From Mermis nigrescens (Eukaryota > Nematoda > Enoplea > Mermithida > Mermithidae), in NCBI GenBank assembly GCA_036768485.1, contig JAVLUZ010000004.1, forward strand, positions 1,552,497 through 1,616,496: a DNA stretch of 64,000 nucleotides, given 5' to 3'. Both the position numbers and the translations under genes were made by a program. The notes beneath the pieces were generated by a model. That model saw only the letters and a list, made by a program, of their open reading frames with translations, did no database searches and had not been told where the DNA came from. This document shows positions 56,591 through 64,000 of the stretch, one piece after another; within the stretch, counting starts at the first letter, position 1, and the number at the start of each line of letters is the position of its first letter.

Positions 56591-57400
56591 CCAATTTTGG
56601 GTGGGGATCCCCCATCCCCCTGTTGCGTGTCTGCGTAGGGTTATAATAACCCCACTCACCCCATTTTCCGTGTGGGAATGTGTGTGCTTCCTCATTCACT
56701 TAGCTGAACAGAAATTTAGGCATAATCTTTGAACGAAAATTAATGCAAACAAAAAACGTAAAATAATGTAAAGAAACAAAATAAAATCGGTAAAAATCTG
56801 TTAGAGCGTAATAAAACAAAATAAACGTCTTCGAAAACGCATGTGAAAATAAGGTCAAATAAAAATGAAAAGAAAGAAATTTAGAAAATCAAATTTGCGC
56901 CTAAAAATGACGAAAAAATGGCGAAAATTTAGCAAATTCAATTATCTGATGCCTATGAATTTTTGGGGATTCAGCCCAAGCATGCTTGAGCAGCAAAGAG
57001 CGCTGCAGGGGTACGGTCCGATGGGGCGGAAATTACCAGAAAAAGCACCAAAAATTCAATTTTGGGGTCTACCGTTTTTTGCGGGGGTGTTCTAGATTCT
57101 GGGGTCTAAATAACCTTATGCTCATGTGGGTTTCGAATTACACGTGGGCAGGGGTGAGAGTCCCCAAAAAATATATGCAAATGTTGGCATTAATTTTTAG
57201 GAAGTTTCGCCAGTTTTACACCACTCAGACCATAATTCGGCTGCATCCCATGGATGTTTCTGTCCACACAATGGCGTGGTGGATTGAACCCCCTCCCCAG
57301 AAGTTGAAACCCCGTAGATTACTATAGACCCCAAAATTCTATTCTTAGTTACATTTTTGGCAATTTTAACCATCCTGACCCCCACGCATTTTGAGGCAAA
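56590..57400. other. Spacer before the membrane-protein gene
   Basis: AT-rich with a family B-like end (GGGGACGACCAATTTTGGG) at 56580-56625 and no recognised exon. The plus-strand open frames near 56865-57110 are Lys-rich and lack homology. Confidence 0.35.
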
Positions 57401-57404
57401 AAAG

Positions 57405-58558
57405 ATGAATAAAGAACGAACGCGGGTAACCTTTGACCTGACTTTTTCGTATGTTTTTGCGCTCCAAATGGGGATAATTTACTCGAATTTCTTTTATAAA
57501 TAGTAAATACGAATGAATTGGCCGCTTCGAGGGTTGCTTTATATTTTTCCGATGATCAAACATGCTCCATGGGGGCGCTTGACCATAGGTGGGCGGCACC
57601 AAAGTTTTTGGGGTGCAAGATTTTTTCAAATCTAAAAAATGGCCTAAAAATGTTGGTATGCACACCTGGAGCGTGGGGGGGGGGGCTTTTGGGTGTATGC
57701 TACTTCAACCTCTCCTGAGAAACCAAAATATCCCCCAGAAACCAAAATAACCCCATAGAATTCAATTTTTTCAAAGCTTTTTCTTGTTTTTTTCGCAATT
57801 TTGTGACGCCAATGGATAGTGCTCAATGAGAAACGTTGAAAAATCATGTTTTTTTCGCCATACAACCATTTTTAAGGCCATTCTTTGACTTTTGAAAAAT
57901 CTTGCACCCCCCCCCCCTCCCATAATTTTGGTGCTGCCACGTATGGTGGTATGGCGAAAAAACACCATTTTTCAACGTTTCTCATCTAGCACTATCATTT
58001 TAGCATCAAAAATTGCAAAAAAAACAAAAAAATTCAAACATTTAATTCTGGTATGTATTTTGGTTTCTGGATTGCACTGCATACCCCCTAAACCTCCACG
58101 CACCTAGAATGAGCAACGTCGAGAATTTGTTCGCCCCTTTTTCCATCTTCGAAAATTGTTTGACATTTTTTCACGACTAAAACTGTTTTTATCTTTTTTC
58201 ACTTCTGAAATTTTTTTGACCCCCTCCCCGGAAATTCGGCACTGCCTACTTACGGAGCCTATCTGCTTCGTTTTAGAGCATCAAGTTGGCTAAGTATCTA
58301 TGCCCTACTCGTTTCAACGAACCCTATTTCGATTTTCATTGCCTGCCTGATGGCAAAGCGCCCAATTTGTTTCGCCCGGGCCAAACCCTAGAATGGTACA
58401 CGTTGTGCGGCACTGGTTTCCAAAATTTGCCCAATTACATTTTCGTCATTTGGGCGTTTAGTCTACTCGGCTTAATGGTCTTCTATCAAATTTTGGCCAA
58501 ATCGGGCGAAGTGCCTGATATTCCGGTCAAAAAATACGAAAAACGTAAAAAGGATTAA
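57405..58558 (+). CDS. Probable two-exon small ER membrane protein, family unknown
   Basis: Joins 57405-57502 and 58279-58558 (126 codons with stop). Exon 1 starts at an ATG in AAAGATGA context: MNKERTRVTFDLTFSYVFAL, then QMGIIYSNFFYK, and ends at donor GTAAAT in phase 2. Exon 2 starts after TTTTAGAG and encodes KYLCPTRFNEPYFDFHCLPD, then a membrane segment (YIFVIWAFSLLGLMVFYQIL) and a basic end KYEKRKKD whose Lys at -3 and -5 fit an ER-retrieval signal. The intron contains a family C MITE inside another family C MITE. AATAAA follows 116 bp after the stop. The protein family was not recognised. Exon 2 is strong; exon 1 is plausible, but it could be an internal exon or wrong. Confidence 0.5.
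57588..58107. mobile_element. Family C MITE interrupted by a second family C MITE
   Basis: The inner copy (57661-57945) is in reverse orientation. It is flanked by TTGGTATG (57653-57660) and GTGGTATG (57946-57953), 7 of 8. The outer copy's halves read continuously once the inner copy is removed. Both lie in the intron of the membrane-protein gene. Confidence 0.72.
58279..58558 (+). CDS. Terminal exon of the small membrane protein
   Basis: The acceptor is TTCGTTTTAG(AG), with a long open frame, one clear transmembrane helix, a KxKxx-type tail, a stop at 58556-58558 and a poly(A) signal nearby. If the first AG is used, two extra bases would change the incoming phase from 2 to 0. Confidence 0.72.
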
Positions 58559-58673
58559 AAAAGAACGATTCGATACTTTTCTTGCTGATTCGGTAACTGC
58601 CTACTTACTGTATTGTTCGTTATTGTTCTCTATTGTTTATTTTTCATATAACTTGTCTCATTGTTTTTGACGA

Positions 58674-58679
58674 AATAAA
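58674..58679 (+). terminator. Poly(A) signal AATAAA
   Basis: Canonical hexamer 116 bp after the stop codon, in a T-rich 3' UTR. Confidence 0.65.
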
Positions 58680-58846
58680 AGCTGATTCGGGGTCATACAC
58701 AACAGATCCTTAATTCACCTTCGTAACTGTAATGGCAAGAAGTTTGAAATCGTATATGATATTGATCTTTTGGCCCGTTTTTTGCAATCTTATTAATCTA
58801 GCCGATTATTGTGACGAGACACGCCCTGGGGGTCGGGGGTCTTGAC

Positions 58847-59066
58847 CACACGTGAACGGGGGGTATGCACCACACCCCCTCTTGCAGAAGGCCAAATACC
58901 CCCACAGCCCAAAATACCCCTCGCCCCCAGAATTCAATTTTGTTTTTTAGCAATTTTTCGATGACAATGTATAGTATTCAATGAGAAACGTTGAAAATTG
59001 TTGTTTCTGAGCCATACCACTATTTTTGACCACGCACCCCCAGAATTTTGGGGCTGCTCACCTATG
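58847..59066. mobile_element. Family C MITE, reverse orientation
   Basis: 220 bp. The flanks GTCTTGAC and GTCTTACC match 6 of 8. It starts CACACGTG and ends GGGGCTGCTCACCTATG. Confidence 0.65.
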
Positions 59067-59383
59067 GTCTTACCCCCCCCAAAATGAAAAACCTTGTGGC
59101 GAAAGTGAAGCAAAGTGGTGAATAAAAACGTAAGAAAATTTAAAACTTTCTTCAAAAGTTCTTTAAATGGACCAAAAACTGCAATAATATAGCTCTAGCG
59201 AGTGCTTATACCGCATTTTCGAGTTGTCTTGACCCAAGAAGCTCAATTTCTGATCACCCCACAGATCGGCCATTCATATGCTGTGACTATGGGCAACAAC
59301 GTGATTTTAGAGATCCGTCGGAGCAAAATCAACTGCACTCAAGATTCCGGTTCGCATTGGTTTACACCGCTTTTTTTATCTAG

Positions 59384-59643
59384 GTGGTTTCCCTAGCTTT
59401 TTGTTGCCGCTGTTTTACTCAATTTATAGTAATTTTGACTATATCGAATTTAATAGATTCATTCGCGAAACTCTGTGCGTTGTTTTTGGGGCAACCGCCT
59501 TGTTTGGCTTTACACTGCTCCAATTCGTGCTGGTTTACAACTTTTTCCACGACGTTCACAACGTTTCGGCCGTTGATTGTCTTTTACTCTTCGTTGGGCT
59601 GCCCGCCTACCTGTTCTGGTCATCGGATAGGAAACTGATGTAA
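59384..59643 (+). CDS. Terminal exon of an unidentified multi-pass membrane protein
   Basis: A strong acceptor (CCGCTTTTTTTATCTAG) leads into an 86-residue open frame ending at TAA 59641-59643: FPSFLLPLFYSIYSNFDYIE, a helix (TLCVVFGATALFGFTLLQFV), a loop, and a second helix (CLLLFVGLPAYLFW) with tail SSDRKLM. The two-helix end with G-x-P-x-Y-x-x-x-W is faintly like the last helices of amino-acid transporters (SLC7), but this is only an impression. Upstream exons were not found; the open frame at 59202-59396 overlaps the acceptor and cannot be joined directly. A decayed copy lies 1358 bp downstream. Confidence 0.5.
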
Positions 59644-60741
59644 TTGTCTCGCACTCACGTGGGTAAAATGTTTTAGTTTACACTCGTGCTTTTTATTCTC
59701 TTATTACTTAATATTTATTTTTATTATTCATTGTTATTTGTTATTTGATAATGTTCATGATAACACTTTATTATTCAATTTACTCACTTCACCTTACTCA
59801 TTCACCTGGCTCTACACTCGCACTTTACACTTGTTGGTTACACTCATTATGAATTCTGGCCGCTGATAGAATTTCTATTTTTTGATTAGCAGTGTGCCCA
59901 ATATACGCACAGGGCGTACAGTACACCTGCATATTTCTAGCGTCTCTTTTCATACTCGTATTCAACCTATTGTGGGTTTTTATAATTTTTGAATTTAATA
60001 TTAATTTTTTATTTTTATATTCTTTCATATTTTAATATTTTTCAAATGTATTTTTTCATTATTTCTTTCATTTATTTTTTAGCCTTTTCGTTTTCACAAT
60101 TTTCTTTTCTTATTTTTACATAGTTGTTTGTTTTCAATGTCTTGATTTTCCCTATTTTCATTCTTTCCTTGTTTTTTTCATATTTTTTTAAATTTTGTAT
60201 TAATTTTTTATAGATGAATTTTTTCATAAATTAATATATATCTATTTTATTCTGATAGAAATGTATTTTTTCATTACTTTTCATGTGCTTATGGTAGACC
60301 TGCGTATTTTTGACATGCTTTTTCATACGGTAATTCGACCGCATTATTTGTTTTGGTTTGTTTTCATATTTTTAAATTTATTTTTTCAAATTAATATTCT
60401 TTAAATTTTTTTACTTTTTTTGATCTTATATTTTTTTCATTTTTTTCCATTATTTTTAGTTTCCATATTTTTTATTTACATTATTTTCATTCATTTTTTC
60501 ATTTTTTCTTTGTATATGGTAGAAACTTAGCAGACTGTAAACAAATATTGCCCCTCGGCGTACTGTAGCCGTGAATTTCAAAGGGCAAAAATGGACCATA
60601 TAAGCCCCAAAGAATGGCGATATTAGTTCCCTTACACCTAATTTTTAGGCATATTTTTGGGAACTTTTCCGCCATTAAAACCAATAATTCTCTTGAACCT
60701 TTTATAATACGCATTGGCTTACACCGCTTATTTTGATCTAG

Positions 60742-61003
60742 GTGGTTTACACTAGCTTTTTGTTGCCGCTTTTTTACTAAATCTTTAGTAATTTTGACTT
60801 CATCAAATTTAATAGATTCATTCGCGAAACTCTGTGCGTTGTTTTTGGGGCAACCGCCGCATTTGGCTTTACACTGCTCCAATTCGTGCCTGTTTACAAC
60901 TTTTTCCACGACGTTCACAACGTTTCGGCCATTGGTTGTCTTTTACTCTTCGTCGGGTTGCTCGCCTACCTGTTTTGGTCGTCGGATAGGAAACCGATGC
61001 AGT
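60742..61003 (+). pseudogene. Decayed tandem copy of the membrane-protein exon
   Basis: Highly similar to 59384-59643, but with in-frame stops soon after the acceptor (TTACACTAG, then TTTTACTAA) and loss of the original stop (ATG TAA became ATG CAG). It lies in a 1.36-kb direct duplication. Confidence 0.75.
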
Positions 61004-61959
61004 TGGCTCGCCCTCACGTGGGTAACAATGTTTTAGTTTACACTCGTGCTTTTTATTCTATTATTACTTGATATTTATTTTTATTATTCATTGTTATCTA
61101 TTATCTGATAATACTTATGATAACACTTTATTATTCAATTTAATCACTTCACCTAACTCTTTCATCTTGCTTTACACTCGCACTTTACACTTGTTGTTTA
61201 CACTCATTATGAATTCTGGCCGCTGATAGAATGTGGAAATTTTTCGATTCGTAACGAATTGGATAATTTGTCTATTTGTTCAGAATTTTTATTTTTTGAT
61301 TTGCAGTTTGCCCTATATACGCACAGGGCATACAGTACACCTGCACCTGCATATTTCTGGCGTCTCTTTTCATACTCTTATTTGACCTATTGTGGGTTTT
61401 TATAATTTTTGAATTTAATATTAATTTTTTTCATATTTTAATATTTTTCAAATGTATTTTTTCATTATTTCTCTCATTAGTTTTTTTAGTATTTTCGTTT
61501 TCACAATTTTCTTCTTATTTTTTCATAGTTGTTTGTTTTCAATGTTTTGATTTTCTCTATTTTCATTCATTTTTTCTTTTTTCCTATTTTTTAAATTTAG
61601 TATTAATTTTTTATATTTAAAGTTTTTCGTAAATTAATATATATGTATTTTATTTTCATCGATATGTATTCTATCATTACTTTTCATGTGCTTACAGTAG
61701 ACCTGCGTATTTTTGACATGTTTTTTCATACGTTAATTCGACCGCATTATTTGTTTTGGTTTGTTTTCATATTTTTAAATTTATTTTTTCAAATTAATAT
61801 TTTTTAAATTTTTTCACTTTTTTTGATCTTATATTTTTTCATTTTTTCCATTATTTTTAGTTTCCATATTTTTTTATTTACATTATTTTCATTCATTTTT
61901 TCATTTTTTCTTTGTATATTATTTTTTACAGTCTTTCGTTTTTCTTTTAATTTTTTTCT

Positions 61960-62343
61960 TTTTTTTTAATTTTTTTTTCGTCTTTTTCATTATTTTTTCG
62001 TTTTCCTTCTTTTCATTTTTCGATTTTTGGTTCGATGAATTCTGCGTGATTAGTTGTTTTCTATTTCCTGTTCTTTACGGGTTTAATTTTGGTCGTCGAC
62101 CCTTACAACATAAATAGCACAGGTTTACACCAACCGCTGGGTACTTGCGACGTTGCGACGTTTACGAAAATTATAAAATTTTCCATTAATTTTTTAATTT
62201 ACACTTTTTTAAATTAGAGAAATTCATTTTTTGTGTGCTAGCTTTTTTTATTTTCGAAGTTGTTTCTTTGTTTCCTTCAGTGCTCATTTTTACCTTTCTC
62301 CTGTTTTTCTATTTCTCGTTTAAATCACGTGTTTCTTGGTTTA
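61960..62343. other. T-rich spacer
   Basis: Long runs of T and TTTTC words with no coding signal, lying between the tandem duplication and the 62344 duplicated segment. Confidence 0.5.
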
Positions 62344-64000
62344 CACGTTTTTAAATTTTTCTCTCTTTACAACGCATTACCTTTTTATTAGTTTTAAGTC
62401 TATTTTCTACTGTTATAAATAGATGGATTTTATTAAAAACGGCAGTATTTCCATTTACTTTCTGAAGTGAATTTTTCATGTTTTGAATTACGCTAGGTCG
62501 TGACGTAAGTAGGCACTGGATTTTATATTTTTAAATTTATTTATTTTTATTTGGTTTTTATTAATTTCGTTATTTTATTTATTTCTGTACATTAAGGCAT
62601 GTTTTTTCTGCCAAAATTAGGCACGTTTGTTCTGCCAAAATTTACCGAACAACGTTTATGATTGAATGATTCAATGTTTTTTTCTTTTATTCTTACCTCC
62701 AAGCTTGCACCTTAGAATTATTTTATTTTTTCCAATAATTTTTATTATTTTTCTTTTTGAGCTTTTTAAAATAGATATTGTCAAATTTTCGATATATAAT
62801 TATATTTTATAATTCGCACCTATTAGATCGAATTATTTCATTTATCTTTTACATTTCGTTTTTTTGTTTTTTGAATTTAATCTCAATTTCATTTCTATAA
62901 AAATTAAGTAAATAAAATAAAACAAATAAATCAAATGATGGCTTTATCCTGAGAATCGCAAATTTTGTCAAAGAAAAAAGAGTTTTCCGTTGTCAAATCG
63001 CAAAAATATTAAATGATTGCTTTCAATGATGTTAAACCCTTAATAGTATGTTGTAAAAATTGTATATATCTAATGAAAGAACGAAACTTCCTATTTGGGC
63101 CTTGCATTCTCAGAAAAAATAATAAATGTTTCCAACAATGATACTGATATTAATCATATAAATAGATGACTTAGTAAATTAATAAAAAGTTATAAATTCA
63201 TTAAAACCAAATTAACGAAAAGAAATTCAGTTAAAATTGAAAATTAATTTAAAAACTCAATAAATAGAATAAAAATGAAAAATTTCTCATTTGACTTACT
63301 GACTTATTCTCTTGCCTACATTTTAATTCATCTTTGCTGTACAAGATGATTACACAAACATTTTGTTTAAAATAGAAATTTTAATAGGAAATTGAAAGAA
63401 ATAAAAACATCAAGATATTTAAAAATTTTCCAAACATTTTAGGGGATAAAAAAATAAACTTCGGTTTTGGAATTTGTTGAGTTCCCCATGGTCTCGAAGT
63501 TCAGAATGTGAAATGCCAAAATTTGGGATCAATAAATTTAGTTCTTTAGCCTTCTTTGCTGGTCAAATATGAAAAGTGCTTTAAACATTCTATATAAATT
63601 GTTTTAATGCGGAACACTAAGTTTTTTACTAATTTTTATCAAATTCTGACTCGTTTCGTCTTTTTTGCAACTGATAAAAATGATCGAAAATTTTGACTTC
63701 TCTAATTTAAATTGCATTCTAGGCATTTTAGGGTTAAACAAAAGATCTTTGCTACTTTCTTTCCAAAAATCGTGCAGAAAACGCTTGATAGTTCAAAATC
63801 GTCTGACAGTGACTCGAAATTCGGACAGGAAGTTCCCGACTATTTTAGTGGGGAGGGTAGATGACCTCAAAGTTTTGGCCAAAAAACACCTAAAAACGGC
63901 CAAAAATCGCTAGTTTTTCCAGAAATCGGTAGATCAAAATTTTTCTGACATCGGGGAGGGGGGCATACATGATCTTAGGGGTTTTCAGCCCCACCCCTAA
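62344..64000. repeat. Segment duplicated at 53306-54960, copy 2
   Basis: Direct-orientation copy without Penelope sequence at its left edge. It includes a short insertion near 63840 and continues to the end of the window. Nothing coding was recognised. Confidence 0.88.

Larger units (their letters stand above)
59360..61960. repeat. Direct tandem duplication, ~1.36 kb period, T-rich
   Basis: Landmarks recur in order: GGTTTACACCGCTT at 59360 and its match near 60718; the TTTACACTCGTGCTTTTTATTC, ATGAATTCTGGCCGCTGATAGA and GACCTGCGTATTTTTGACATG blocks also recur. The spacers are extremely T-rich on the plus strand. The second copy has a short insertion after GATAGAATG. Confidence 0.8.

Noticed and set aside
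57503..57587. Possible exon reading NELAASRVALYFSDD before the membrane-protein exon
   Set aside because: Its only donor lies inside a family C MITE end and its start overlaps the better donor at 57503.
59202..59396. Plus-strand open frame upstream of the 59384 exon
   Set aside because: It overlaps the strong acceptor in another frame, with no convincing donor and no recognisable family. It is left unannotated.
1..64000. tRNA, rRNA, CRISPR or bacterial operon features
   Set aside because: No cloverleaf with an anticodon arm, no rRNA motif and no regularly spaced repeats were seen. Intron-containing genes rule out a prokaryote.

Overview
This is a eukaryotic, AT-rich animal nuclear window. 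Protein-coding sequence is split into short exons with GT-AG introns, and nearly all remaining DNA is transposon-derived. No bacterial-style genes, CRISPR arrays, rRNAs or tRNAs were seen. A RIG-I-like helicase with a zinc-binding C-terminal domain, a mitochondrial acyl-CoA dehydrogenase, Penelope-like retroelements and mariner/hAT relatives point to an invertebrate metazoan. The species cannot be named from the sequence alone.

Layout. (1) About 0.26-12.8 kb, minus strand: the 5' part of an acyl-CoA dehydrogenase of the VLCAD/ACAD9 type. Six exons can be joined in a single reading frame (344 codons), starting with a mitochondrial-type leader; the gene runs off the left edge. (2) 12.8-15.3 kb: intergenic, with MITEs and one weak exon candidate. 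(3) 15.3-44.6 kb, minus strand: the 3' part of a RIG-I-like receptor/Dicer-related helicase. Twelve exons keep phase at every junction (738 residues plus stop). They carry helicase motifs Ia, II (DECH), III, IV, V and VI, a four-cysteine C-terminal regulatory domain, and an unusual acidic tail. Exons with the Walker A motif and the N-terminus were not found. (4) 45.3-53.3 kb: an assembly gap of exactly 100 N, then a head-to-tail array of Penelope-like elements on the minus strand. It has one complete unit (942-residue RT plus GIY-YIG ORF), one unit cut by the gap, one 5'-truncated unit with a stop codon, and a short fragment. (5) 53.3-55 kb: AT-rich DNA that recurs at 62.3-64 kb. (6) 55-57.4 kb: nested MITEs. 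(7) 57.4-58.7 kb, plus strand: a probable two-exon gene for a small ER-type membrane protein with a poly(A) signal. (8) 59.2-62.3 kb: a membrane-protein terminal exon, its decayed tandem copy, and long T-rich spacers.

The introns are built from at least four short non-autonomous families, here called A (~390-400 bp), B (~190 bp), C (~220-285 bp) and D (~390-450 bp). Many copies carry exact or near-exact 8-bp target-site duplications and are nested in one another, which fits the hAT superfamily. Two larger hAT-like elements (9815-11946 and 36536-38706) share the terminus CAGTGATCG but carry different GC-rich subterminal repeats. A 13-base micro-hairpin, GGCGC-GAA-GCGCC, recurs in several otherwise different repeats and is the most puzzling cross-family signal.

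Functionally, the two main genes are unrelated: mitochondrial fatty-acid oxidation or complex I assembly, and cytosolic sensing or processing of double-stranded RNA. They sit in tandem on one strand. Exon coordinates come from manual splice-site and phase reasoning and need RNA support.
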